From Talpa occidentalis (taxonomy: Eukaryota; Chordata; Mammalia; Eulipotyphla; Talpidae): a stretch of 64,000 bases of DNA. Location: assembly GCF_014898055.3 (NCBI RefSeq), contig NW_023604295.1:64319730-64383729 (forward strand), read 5' to 3'. The stretch's first letter is position 1; every line of letters starts with the position of its first letter. Position numbers and translations under genes: made by a program. Positions 49,212-59,740 of the stretch are shown here, piece after piece. The notes under the pieces were generated by a model that saw only the letters and a list, made by a program, of their open reading frames with translations, was not told where the DNA came from and ran no database searches.

Positions 49212-50139
49212 AATACTGGCCAGATGATATCAAGATAATTATACATACCTATAGTGATCTTAAATGTGCTTATAAAATACATATTTCAAAAACATTTGTA
49301 GCTTGTGACTGTGGATGAATTTTTTTCAGGATCTTTATATTCTCATAATTCCTATGGTTTCAATAGCAAACTTCTTTTAATTTCTTTTTCTGAAATAGCC
49401 TTTTAAAATAATCATAGCTAAAGCTATTGATATTATTGATCCTTAAAATTCTAAATTAAAATTTCTCCAATTTACCACTTTTGTATATTTTATTGTGGCC
49501 TGAAACTTTCAGCTTGATATCAGCAAAAGTAGGTATAATATGCAAGATAATCAATGTCTAGAAAGAATAAAGTTTTAAAATTAATAAAAGTTGGAATTGG
49601 CATTATTTCACATATGAAAAATATATTAAAAATTGAAATCAAGAGCCTTATTTGCAAAAATAATTTGCAGATATACTATCATAGTAGAAGTACAAGTTTT
49701 AAAGATGGAATGAACACTCAGAATTTCATTAACTGCTACCTATACTTTAAGATAATGAAATCTATGCGGTTGGGATTTTTTGAAAATTGCAATAAAATAT
49801 TAATGTATATTAAAATGGTTATAACTTTACTTAATGTTTACTCACTGTGCCTATCATTTAAGAGAAAATAAAATTTCATTAAATGTTTATTAGATTATAC
49901 ATGCCCTTCGTATGTTAGGACAATGCATAGAACATAATACTTTACCTTAGCATGCGCAAACTGCGACACTACTGATTAATTATAAACATATCATATTTAT
50001 AAATATATCATTTCTTTTTAAATCACTTAAATGTATTAGATTCACTGTGTTCACCAAGATACTTCATGCAGTCCTTTGTGCGTTGTCTTATTTCCTTCTT
50101 CCCTTATCTTTCTTTTGGAATTAATGTTTTCCTACACCT
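49212..50139. other. AT-rich unassigned DNA
   Basis: The 105-codon open frame at 49554-49871 is Lys/Ile/Asn-rich as expected from composition. I see no domain. Confidence 0.45.
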
Positions 50140-50300
50140 TTCTAGTATATAAACTCAGGGACATTATTGGAAAAGCCCAACTGTGTAAATCATCCAGGAG
50201 AGTGACAGTATGTTTTATGTAGTTGTATTCTCCAATGTGACTATCTCATGTGTTTCACATAGTAGGTGCTCAATAACTATTGATTAAATGCAGATAATTC
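50140..50300 (+). mobile_element. L2 3' end fragment
   Basis: 'ctagtatataaactcaggga' followed by 'cacatagtaggtgctcaata' and 'actattgattaaatg' is the order of the L2 3' end. Confidence 0.7.
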
Positions 50301-51779
50301 GGGATCTATAAATTACATACAAATCTATTCCATGCTTCCCACTTGAATGGAACAGATTAGGATATATTTCAAACAAGGCAGGTCAATTCCTTTTGTTCAT
50401 TTGTAATCTCGTTGAAGTTAATAGACCCCATAAGTCACTCTCTGGGAGTAAGTAACTCAGTTGAGAAGACATCTTAACTATTTCAGTACACAACAGAACC
50501 ATTTGTGTTTTGGAGACTGAGTTACCACAACAAATCACTTAGGCACTGATGATCTTAAAGTTTATTAAAGAAATTTATAACACTGAAATGATAATTGATA
50601 AATATTTCATATTAATATATAGTACGATAATAAAAGATGAAATATAAGAGATAAAACTATATCAATAGTATTTTTATTGAGAAAAATATTTACTTTAAGA
50701 GAACTTTGGTATCAAATCACTATTTATCATGATACTTTTTAGAGCATATGAATTGATTTAAAGTTGAAGCAAAGGTAGACAAAAGATCCTATGTTTAGCA
50801 GTCAAGGAATGCAGTCATCTAATGAAGGCAGACGGTAAGACTGAGGGGAGAGAGAGAGACAGAGAGACAGAGACAGACACACAGACACAGAGACTTCGTT
50901 CCAGAATATTTCTGATGCTGATACTAGAATGCACTTTTTTTTTTAAAGGAAATGAAAATTTGCTTCTGTTTCCCAAGCAGTGCAGTTTATTTTTTTTTCC
51001 TCAAGAAAATTTCTTTACATATAAAATATGTAGTAAAGGTGAAGCTTAAGTACATTCATGTTGTATCTACATATGTGGCAAAAGGAAATGAAATTTTAAC
51101 AATTTGTTTGTTTTTAAGTAACTAACACAATATTCTTGGTCTTGTGATTTAAAATAGATAACAGTATATGGACATTAGCCCTCAAGTGATGGTGTTGACT
51201 TAAAGTATCTGTTGCTGTTTAAAGCCTACATGGTAGCAACTGAATTTGGTTTTTTAACTTTTAAAACCGACACAGAGCCTTCCCACCTCCCACCCCTTTA
51301 TTTCTCCTAAATTTATATAGATGAATGATCATGGGAGAGTCAGAGGTTGTACTTTTAAGTTTAATTTCTAAGAATCAGACTTCAAAACATTTTTGCCATG
51401 TCCCTCATTATGTGTATAAACTTTAGCAAGGTAGTAAAACCGTAGACCTCAGTTTTCCTCATGTATAAAATCTAAGGATTCCTAGAGAATCAATTTTATG
51501 ACGTTCGTTCCATCATCACTTCCCACTTGAATTCTCCATGGATGCATAGCATGGAACTATAAAAATGTATAATTTAATTATTTTTTAAAACATCAACCTC
51601 TACATATCAAGCACTTTTCAAGTCTCTCAAAAACAAAAAACAAGAAAAAATAATTAAAGAGATGGAGACCCTTGTTTGTATTTCAATAAGAAAGACACAA
51701 AATAAATGAGATAAGGAAAATTTATGGAAATTAAATAACCTAAATGTTAAGGACTAAAATATAAAGCATGAAAAAACAA
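50301..51779. other. AT-rich unassigned DNA
   Basis: It includes a GA/CAGA microsatellite. No gene; the open frame at 50822-51049 reads through that microsatellite. Confidence 0.5.
50845..50894. repeat. (GA)n/(CAGA)n microsatellite
   Basis: GGGGAGAGAGAGAGACAG-type run continuing as CAGACACACAGACACAG. Confidence 0.92.
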
Positions 51780-52040
51780 TGGATTTGGGGAGTGTGTTTG
51801 AAGAAGATTTTATTAGACAGCAGCATTTGAGTAAGACTTGAAGGAAGATCATAAGGCAGAAAGAATGTCAACTTTACAGATGTTTGTAGAAAGACCATTA
51901 ATGAAAAATGATGTAAAAATATATAAAATTTAAAAAATAATAATAATTAAATTAAAAAGAAAGAGAAAGACCATTACTAGTAGAGGGAAGAGCAAGTGCA
52001 AAATTCTGGGGCAACAGCAGGTCTAGAATGTTTCCAAGTT
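51780..52040. mobile_element. ancient L1M-type 3' repeat fragment
   Basis: It has the order 'gacagcagcatttgagtaag', 'cttgaaggaagatcataagg', 'gggaagagcaagtgcaaaat' and 'tgcaaggatgccagtg', the same family as 16645-16985. It is interrupted by a short A-rich insert at 51901-51963. Confidence 0.5.
51901..51963 (+). mobile_element. 63-bp L1 3'-tail micro-insertion (probable)
   Basis: It is flanked by exact 13-bp copies of AGAAAGACCATTA (51888-51900 and 51964-51976). The insert is A-rich and shares TATAAAATTTA, AAATAATAATAAT and AAATTAAA words with the end of the L1 at 54140-54175, so it is likely the last few tens of bases of an L1 plus tail. Confidence 0.65.
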
Positions 52041-52309
52041 GCAAGGATGCCAGTGTACTTAAAAAGGATGTAAGGAAAATTATTATATCTGATTGAAGTT
52101 AGCAAAATCAATAGTACCCAAGGACCTTAGTACTGATTTAAGAAACCACACACTTATATCTCATGTGATATGATTAGAGGTATAAAATCTGTAGAGCAAG
52201 CCAATAGGCTGGAAATTCAGGCAAGAGTAACTCTATACATGGGGAAAATTGATGCCTTTATATTGTGTTAAGCTGTATACTTCTTCACAGAAGTTTAAGA
52301 ATGTTAGCT
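52041..52309. other. unassigned
   Basis: No family recognised. It may be the edge of the ERVL fossil that follows or of the older repeat before it. Confidence 0.35.
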
Positions 52310-52995
52310 TCATGACTTTCAAAGACCATTCCATCAAACCATCTGCTTCAGATGATGGACAACATGGTAACACTAATGAATCCCATGAGTATAAGTCCAC
52401 TGTCACTCTTTTGCTGTGAAGTGAGATGTTTTATCGGAAGCAATGTTGTGTGGAATATTGTAACAATGGATAAGGCATTCTGTATGTAAACAACTATTAG
52501 TTTTGGCAAAATCATTACATGTAAGAAAGACAAATCCATATCCACAATATCTATTCTAGTAAAAACACCTCTTCCATGTTGGAAGTCATCCAATGTAACC
52601 CGGTAAGTGGCTGATTACCTTGGGGAATAGTGACATAATGGGGATTCACTATAGGTCTTTGCTGCTGGCTGAATGGCCATTCAGCTCTGTCTGTAATTAG
52701 GTTAGCCTTGGTGAATGGAAATATTTCCATGTATCTCTTGCCCAGAATGCCTTATCATCAATTTGCCAATTATTTTCCTCCCAGTCCCTAGTATTCCCAT
52801 GAAACCGTTTGGCCAGAGTTCAGGAATGGGTATACTATTGGACTCAAGCCATTTTTTCCCTCTTAGCAAAATGAAAAATCCTATGTACTGGCTGAAGTTT
52901 TACCCACAGGGAGAATTTCCCTTCATCATTGTCCTTCAGGAAGCTCACAAAAATAAGCTATAGTTGTTTCATATTCAGTTTTAAGTTAAAGTATT
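52310..52995 (-). pseudogene. ERVL/MaLR internal region, pol integrase remnant
   Basis: Read on the minus strand, this block corresponds to the integrase end of an endogenous ERVL-type pol. I recognise a long series of family words on the plus strand in the known order: 'ccatctgcttcagatgatgg', 'gtgtggaatattg', 'ggataaggcattctgta', 'gacaaatccatatccac', 'tcttccatgttggaagtcat', 'ggtctttgctgctgg', 'ggttagccttggtgaatgg' and 'gggagaatttcccttcatc'. An 81-codon frame survives by chance at 52593-52348. Stops and shifts break the rest, and I do not see intact zinc-binding cysteines or the acidic catalytic triad. No LTR is recognised beside it. It is a dead fossil. Confidence 0.72.
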
Positions 52996-53247
52996 TGAGA
53001 GCAAAGTTACCTAGTACTGAAATTTTGTCTCACTAACATCTATAAAGTTGTAGATTTGGAAAAAGTCCAAAGTAATATTTTTCAAATATTGTAAATAATA
53101 AGAGTTAAAATCATGTCTCTAAGAGATTAGTATTGCTTTAGTACCAGGTGGAAGAGGATTTTTCTTAGTTGGATATAATCATTTTAAATTTGAAAGGGAA
53201 TTATATATAACTAATTTAAGCTTCTTATACTACATAGATACCTTTTA

Positions 53248-53372
53248 TTTATTTATTTATTTATTTTTTTTTTGTGGGACCCTCGCTGGTGGCCGGGAAC
53301 GAACCGGTGCTGCAGAGGCTGCGGGCAGCCTCGCAGTCCAGCGCTCAACCGCTGCACCACCAGGGGAGGCCC
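53248..53372 (-). mobile_element. head-only tRNA-derived SINE
   Basis: Only the tRNA-like head (about 100 bases, head end CACCAGGGGAGGCCC at the right) is joined straight to the T/AAAT tail; the central and right body are missing. A 12-bp target duplication with one mismatch (AGATACCTTTTA) lies at 53236-53247 and 53373-53384, so the deleted form itself is bounded as one insertion. Confidence 0.9.
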
Positions 53373-53384
53373 AGATACATTTTA

Positions 53385-53639
53385 AATAGAAGAGCTCAGC
53401 TATCATGGATTCATCTAAATTTTGAATTGTTTAAAGTAAATTTTCTTACCCTCCTACATTTACTAGTTACCAGTTACATCGGATTCCACCTGTACACTAA
53501 AATATTGCAACCTATATTTTTTCCCTTGAGCTCTAGCAAAGTACTTCCAACATTACTGTCTTCATGTCAGATGGCCATCTCAACTGCATTTTCCAGCTGT
53601 GACATTACATGGGCTCTGTTGTGCAAGACCCACTATCCC
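53385..53639. other. unassigned
   Basis: A pyrimidine-rich stretch near 53440-53640. It could be part of an L2-like repeat but I cannot assign it. Confidence 0.35.
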
Positions 53640-53778
53640 TTTTGCTTTATTTATTTACTTTTCAGTTATTCATCCACATTCTCATTAGCTATTTAATTCG
53701 CACCTATTATGTGATTAGTAATCTAGTCACTAGAGTTCTAGCACACATAATCCCTCTCCTCATAAAACTTACTTTTCA

Positions 53779-54192
53779 CAACCCAAATGCCCAAAAATAG
53801 ATGACTGGATCAAGAAGATGTGGTACATATATACCATGGAATATTACTCAGCATTCAAAAAAGATAAACACATGCAATTTGCAGCAACATGGATGGCGCT
53901 GGAAGGGATCATGCTCAGCGAAATAAGCCAAAAAGAAAAAGAAAAATACCGGATGGTCTCACTCATAGCAGGAATCTAGAAAACTTAAATAAGGGACCAG
54001 GAAAATGAATAACTATAAGAAAGTGAAAATCAAAATCAACAAAAAACTATGAACCAGAGACAATTTTAGGGGGCGGGGGCGGGAGGGGAGGGATTGGGGT
54101 CAGAATGGGGGGGCTGCAATTGTATGGGGAATATAACAATAAAATTTATAAAAAAAATAATAATAAAATTAAATATGCAAAAAAAAAAAATA
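53779..54192 (+). mobile_element. young 5'-truncated L1 with intact ORF2 end
   Basis: The frame 53779-53979 is open for 66 codons to its TAG and encodes the ORF2 C-terminus: a QPKCPK stretch, DDWIKKMWYIYTMEYYSAFK, FAATWMALEGIMLSE and a final SLIAGI. The 3' UTR has a G-rich tract (54069-54099), then AATAAA and an interrupted A tail with TAA repeats. A perfect 17-bp target duplication (ATAAAACTTACTTTTCA) lies at 53762-53778 and 54193-54209. It looks recent, is heavily truncated, and cannot move by itself. Confidence 0.95.
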
Positions 54193-54293
54193 ATAAAACT
54201 TACTTTTCAGTATGGCAGTTATACCCATAACTGGGTAAATAACTGAATATTGGTATATAGAATATGGGACATACAGAAAAATAAAAAAGAGAG

Positions 54294-54311
54294 ATTATTA
54301 TTATTATTATT
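54294..54311. repeat. (TTA)n microsatellite
   Basis: Six ATT/TTA units inside the older repeat. Confidence 0.9.
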
Positions 54312-54930
54312 AAATGCCATTCAGGTAGATGACATGCAATCATTTTAAATAAAGTGCTCAGAGAAAGTTCTTATTAGTTAATAACAATTTCAGTGAAGAC
54401 AAGGGGTATGTGCAGCAAACTATCAATTAAATGACGAATCACAATTTCAAGTAAAAGGTTCAGCTATTATCAAGACTTTTGGCCAAAGTTATTATTGTAG
54501 AACTATTATAGAAATTGTGAGGAGCACAGATTGCTGGGAACAGAATAATTGAAGAAAGAGTAGTAAGAGACATAACAGGAGAGATAATAGAATGATCTAT
54601 TGATAATAAAGTAGAGGGAAGTAAGAAGGAAGCTTAAAGAGCTCAACTCATTCTATAGATTCCAGGTGTGGTTTTGGTAGGACATTAGCATCAGAGGTCA
54701 TAAAAGATGGCTTGGAATCTTGATATTTAGCAAACAGAAGGTATACACTAGAGGTAGTGTTTGAGGAAAAAAATCAATCGTAACTCTGGGTTTTTTCACT
54801 TGAGTAACTAGACTAATGGAATTCCCAATAAGTGGAATGCATAACATTGTGACTGGAGAATTCTGGAGGGAAAGAACACCAATTCTGTGCTGGATATATT
54901 GAGAAATATGTTAGTGAAAAGATAAATATT

Positions 54931-57361
54931 AACATTTGTTTTACAAATATATTTCATATAGAGAAACAATAAATATTTACTATATAGTCAGTACAAATGT
55001 CAACTAGGCAGACTGGTACAAAATATGACATTCAGGGAACACTAGAGATAAATCACAGAATAAATAGTCCTTAGTAGTAGAGCCATGATTTCCTTAGTTG
55101 CGACAATGTACCTCGCTGGAAAATCTTTATTCTTCTCTCTTATGCTTAAAGGAATAAGCTTAATTGTTACTAATTTTAATGTATTATCCATTTTATGTCC
55201 CCTTCTGGACTTTAATTTTCTACAAATGGTGCTCATTTGTTAAAAAAAAAAAAAACAAATTTTATTGATTTATCATTTGTATTTATCATTGTTTGCATAT
55301 GTATATAACTTTGGGAGCACAGCTTTACAACTTGATTTGTATAAATACGTCACTCACTTGATTTTTATATTTCCTGAGATGTGTGGTTGCCCTTTTTTTA
55401 GGTTTTGATAAGCAATATGTAGAAGACGTTTTTCAGTATGGTTTATAGGAAATTTCTTTTAAAATGGTTTCCTTATTTACATGGTAAATAACTATATACA
55501 TACTTACATAGTTTTGTGTGCCACTGTTCACATGTTTTCTGGAATAAAAACTTTTATACTGAATCGTATTCAGGTGTAAAACAAAATTATGCCTAAAACT
55601 CTGATGGCTATATTTCATCTACAATGAGGCAGCTTGGAATATGGAAGAAATATTTATTCATATTCATATGCATATTCATTCACATAATAGGGAGGAGAGG
55701 AAGGGAGAAAAATATAGAAAAAAACTCAGCAAAGTTTTATACCTGAATATGATTCAGTAATATACTTGACATGATTAGTAATCTTTGAAATCAGATTTTT
55801 ATTTCTGAAAGTAGCTCATTTAAATACCCAATGAGAAGAATACAATTCAAGATTCTAGAAAACTAGATTAAGGTAGAGGAAAAAATGTTACATTTTTTTG
55901 TACCAGAATCTATGACTGAAAAATAATAGATGCTCTAGGATTCCCAACTATTCTGTTTAAGTGTTTTAGGATTATATTCCTAAGATTATATTCCTATTTA
56001 CTTATAGTAAGCTATAAGTAATCTTGAAAACTCAAACATTTGAATGTTAGACCAACATGTATTGATGTTAGAATAATAAGCTAGAGTTTTTTAAAAAATC
56101 TAGGTAATAATACAAAATGCAACGTGAGAATTTCCCAGTACTTGATATTAACTGATAGGAGTAAAATGAATATCCATATGTGTGCCCACATTGTTATTAG
56201 ACATATTCAAAAATTATATACTATATCCACAACAAAACAAATATTTTCTTGACCCAAAGAAAATTGTAATTAAAAATTGTCACTATCTTCCAAATTAAAA
56301 CATTCTTAAATTAAATTTGAATTAAATTGACTATTTGATGAAAGTAATAATAAAACTCCATAATATTATGATCAGTTTTGATGTCAAGATCCAGATTCTC
56401 TGATGGTACAGCTTATTTTCTATCTTTTCAGTTACCCAAAGTTTTGAGTTAAGATTTTATATTTTCTAAATATGAAGCATAAGTGAAAACAAAAATGTGA
56501 ATTTAACTTAGAGCTGCTTAAGTTAATCTGAATGTAAATAATGAAACATTACATTGTCTTTTTTTTCATTAATATTACATAAAATAATAACCACTAATGC
56601 TCATTATATATATTTCAATTAAAATGTTTGTGAAATACAGGAAAAATACATTGAATATCTAATCTAACCATCATAATCACAGTGTTTTATGTGAAAAAAG
56701 TATATAAGTGGATGTGTTAGTAATAAGACAAAATAATGTTACTGTGCTAAGATATATTCTTACTTTGGAATTGTCTGCTACTAAAATTGTAAATCCTATT
56801 TAAGTATTTTCTCTTGAAGTTACATTAGCAGTTATTAAATTATTAGTTTAACTTAATGAGTTTAATCCTGATCCAGGTACTTAATCATGCTGTATGAAAT
56901 TCATTACACCTTGTCTTTGCTTAATTTATAGCATAGATTAATGAAATGTCACAGTTAAAAATATCTCAGTGATGCATTTGTAGAAATGATTCTGCATGGT
57001 TTCTTATTTACTCACTGATCTCTTTTAGACAAAATTAAAAACTCTAGCTCAAAGATATGTTGCCCATTTATTGTGTAGAAATAATTCAATTTTCAGAAGC
57101 TTTGTTGTGCCTATAAGTAATTTTCTGGCTCTACACTGCTGTTGAATATAGAATTCCTTTTCAATCCCTCATACAGAATTGTCTAATGTGTGGTTGAAAG
57201 GATTCAGGAGACTAGATTTCTCTGCTTTTGGGGGGATTATTTTCCACATTTAGACAGTGTTAATTATTGTACCAAAAAAGGACACAGCTAATTTTAAACC
57301 ATTTGTCTTATTGTAAACATTCCAATATTTTTCTTAGATTAACATTTTATTACTGTAAATT
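54931..57361. other. AT-rich unassigned DNA
   Basis: It contains an A14 tract near 55240. No gene or firm repeat over about 2.4 kb. Confidence 0.45.
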
Positions 57362-57433
57362 TTCTAAATACATATACTTCTAAATACATATACTTTTCTA
57401 AATAAATAGGTATTTATTTCTAAATACATATGC
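57362..57433. repeat. 16-bp tandem repeat with a displaced third copy
   Basis: TTCTAAATACATATAC occurs at 57362-57377 and 57378-57393 in tandem, and with one change at 57418-57433. Confidence 0.92.
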
Positions 57434-57639
57434 TTTTGTAGTGCAATTTTAATTTTTTAAATGTAATTTAATTTATTTTTTAAGTGAGACAATATTGGGA
57501 TGTAGCCATCAGGTATAAACTTATCTCCTCTTATCATCAGCTATTACCTAATGTCCTCTGTTTATTCTGAATACAACGAATATTTTTCTAAGTGTGATGA
57601 AAGTGAAATAAAAGAAAATAAATTTTACTGTTTCTTTAG

Positions 57640-57757
57640 ATTCCACATATAAGTGAAACCATCCTGTGTTTACCTTTCTACTTCTGGCTCACTTAAGATA
57701 ATCCCTCCCAGTTCCATGCATATTGCTACAAATGACATGAGTTTGTCTTTTCTGGTT
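57640..57757 (-). mobile_element. short L1 fragment
   Basis: Plus-strand 'agattccacatataagtgaa', 'acttctggctcacttaagat' and 'ccatgcatattgctacaaatg' are the antisense of the L1 3' region. It breaks off at about 57757. Confidence 0.7.
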
Positions 57758-58114
57758 GGGTTAATTTGTAAGGACTGGTGATTCTCTGTAATGGCCCTCA
57801 ATCTCCACATCCCCACCTCTGGTCTGTGCCTACAGATATTTTCTATAATTCCCATCTCCCCATCTCTGGGCCATGCTTAAGGATTCTTCAGTTCTATAGC
57901 TGGTTTAGTGAAGATCTTAATTATTTCAACCCCCACCTCCAGTTTCTAGGTTTTATGACATCTCCACCCAAAATTTTCTACTCTAAGCTTCCATCACTTA
58001 CTGATTTGATCTGACACTAATTTTTGTTAGATTAATTGTAAGCTTTACTCAAGTGACTGAATAGGTAGCTTATTTGGGTTAAGCAATTTTAAACAATCTG
58101 TGATGTGTTATATG
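57758..58114. other. CT-rich stretch with weak internal repeats
   Basis: Two segments of about 40 bases (from about 57810 and 57867) share CCCCACCTCTGG-like and TGCCTA-like words, a decayed local duplication. No gene. Confidence 0.4.
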
Positions 58115-59021
58115 TGTAACAAGGTGGTCCCCAGGGAAATGGGAGGTTCCAGGTTCCCTGCCCCACCCAAGTAAGGGTGGAGCTGACCAGGGAGGAGGGG
58201 CAGCTGGCAAGGAAACTGAAGAAGGCGGGACAACAGATGAGAGTAAGGAAACCTGGTGGAGGCACATGGGACAGGGAAACATGTTGAAGAAGCTGTGCTT
58301 GCTTCTTGATGGTGCACTGGTTGAAACAGATGTAGGTGAGAGACCCTTAGGGAGGTTAACACTGGCAGCTTTTAATCTTGATTTTAATTTTGCTCCTTGT
58401 GTCCCAGATGTGCTGGGCCCCTTCTGTCCCTTTCCTATGGGTCCCCACCAGGAGGTGCCTTAGACTTGTGGCCTCAGCAGCCCTGCTTTTGGCCAGTCCT
58501 TTTTTTTTTTAAAGATTTATTTATTTATTTATACAAGCACTGGATACAGTCAGAAGCACAGGAGGGTGAGAGAGAGAATTCACCAGAGCCAGAGCAGGGA
58601 GCAGGGCAGGCAGAAGGACCGAAACACACTGCTGAGGGGAGCAGCGGGGGGCAGGAGAGGTCTGTGCGCCATGTGGGACCCTCCTCCGGTGGCCGGGGAG
58701 CAGCCGGGGATTGAACCAGCGCTGCAGAGGCTGCGGGCAGCTTCACAACCCAGCGCTCAATGGCTGTGCCACCGGGGAGGCCCTGGGCCAGTCCTTTTAA
58801 CTTGGTATTTACCCATGAGGGGATGGGTAACTTCAGGTACTTGATTTGGAAGCTATATATTATTTCCCTTCTCTTTATTACACATTAATTGTATTAAATT
58901 TCCTTTTCATTAAAGGTCTTATGCACTACAGTATGTTTTGTCTTGATGCAGTGGATGGCAGAACCTATTTAAAGTGGGCAGGTTTGAAGTTCTGAGGTAC
59001 CCCTCACCCTGCCCTGTAACA
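58115..59021 (+). mobile_element. possible solo LTR holding a SINE
   Basis: A GC-richer block begins TGTAACAAGGTGG and ends CCTGCCCTGTAACA, so it has the TG...CA form. Near the 3' end there are ATTAAA signals (about 58893 and 58909) followed by a unique part, as in R-U5. A SINE (58504-58784) lies inside. I find no matching short target duplication, so the limits are provisional. No internal genes. Confidence 0.45.
58504..58784 (-). mobile_element. tRNA-derived SINE, insertion-bearing but with TCTTT tail
   Basis: It carries the internal insertion of the GCATGCCTCT group (plus strand CTCCGGTGGCCGGGGAGCAG) but the ordinary TCTTT tail (AAAGATTTATTTATTT). A 13-bp target duplication, GGCCAGTCCTTTT, lies at 58491-58503 and 58786-58798. 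It is an intermediate between subfamilies. Confidence 0.94.
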
Positions 59022-59137
59022 TCTGCAATCCTATTTAGGCTTTTGAAAATTATTTACAAAAGATCAAAAAAAGCGGATAATTATGACTAAAATCTAAAAG
59101 TATTTTTATACGTATGATATGGCAAGACACAGGGCTG

Positions 59138-59409
59138 AAGGGCCTCCCTAGTGGTGCAAGGGGTTAAGAACAGCACTGTGAAGCTATCTGCAGCCTCTGC
59201 AGCATGAGTTTGATCCCTGGCCAGGGACCTAACCCACATGGCACAGCAGACCTCTCCTGCTCACCTGCTGCTCCCCTCAGCAGTGTATTTCAGTCAGTAT
59301 GCCTGTTCTGTTCCCCACTCTGTCTCTGGTGAAGCCTCTCACACCCCCGTATCTCTGGCCTACACCCCAGTTCTTGTATGCATAAATAAATAAATCTTAA
59401 AAAAAAAAA
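59138..59409 (+). mobile_element. tRNA-derived SINE, old subfamily
   Basis: Head GGGCCTCCCTAGTGGTGCAA (59140 on), tail TGCATAAATAAATAAATCTT plus A. A target duplication of 13 bp with two mismatches (AAGACACAGGGCT) lies at about 59124-59136 and 59410-59422. Confidence 0.92.
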
Positions 59410-59469
59410 AAGACATAGGACTCTAATTGAATCCGTTTACATGATTTATCCCCTTTGTATTTTGGGTAA

Positions 59470-59740
59470 ATCTTCAAATATTTCAATTGTGCTCCTACCT
59501 ATGGCTTCGCTTTTGCTGTTCTCACATCTCAACACACTGTCATGGTAGTCTCTGTTTAAATCCCCCATTCCAGTCAGGTTTTGGGTCAAATGTGATCTTT
59601 TCTGACTACTTCACCTATGCTACCCACCTCTGGTTTTAGTCTGGGTCTAATTTAATGGTAATACATTAAATTTCATTATTGCATTTATCACTATATTATC
59701 AGTCTATCCCGACACATTATAAAAACCTCATACCTATTTG
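59470..59740 (+). mobile_element. L2 fragment (probable)
   Basis: The words 'tcaggttttgggtcaaatgt', 'gatcttttctgactacttca' and 'gcatttatcactatattatc' follow L2 order upstream of its 3' end. Confidence 0.5.

Larger units (their letters stand above)
48217..50771. repeat. 40-bp dispersed repeat pair
   Basis: 48217-48256 and 50732-50771 agree at 36 of 40 positions, same orientation, ending in TTTAAAGTTGAAGCA in both. Flanks do not match. Confidence 0.88.
53640..54930. mobile_element. ancient L1M-type 3' repeat, split by a young L1
   Basis: The left part 'cacctattatgtgattagtaatc' and 'ctcctcataaaacttac' resumes after the L1 with 'gggacatacagaaaaataaa', 'gctcagagaaag', later 'tcgtaactctgggttttttc' and 'gtaactagactaatggaatt'. 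The order matches the long mammalian repeat also seen at 16645 and 51780. It is very diverged. Confidence 0.45.

Noticed and set aside
58397..58714. 105-codon plus-strand open frame with neighbouring frames on both strands
   Set aside because: It reads from a GC-rich LTR-like block into a SINE; the second half is the usual SINE translation.
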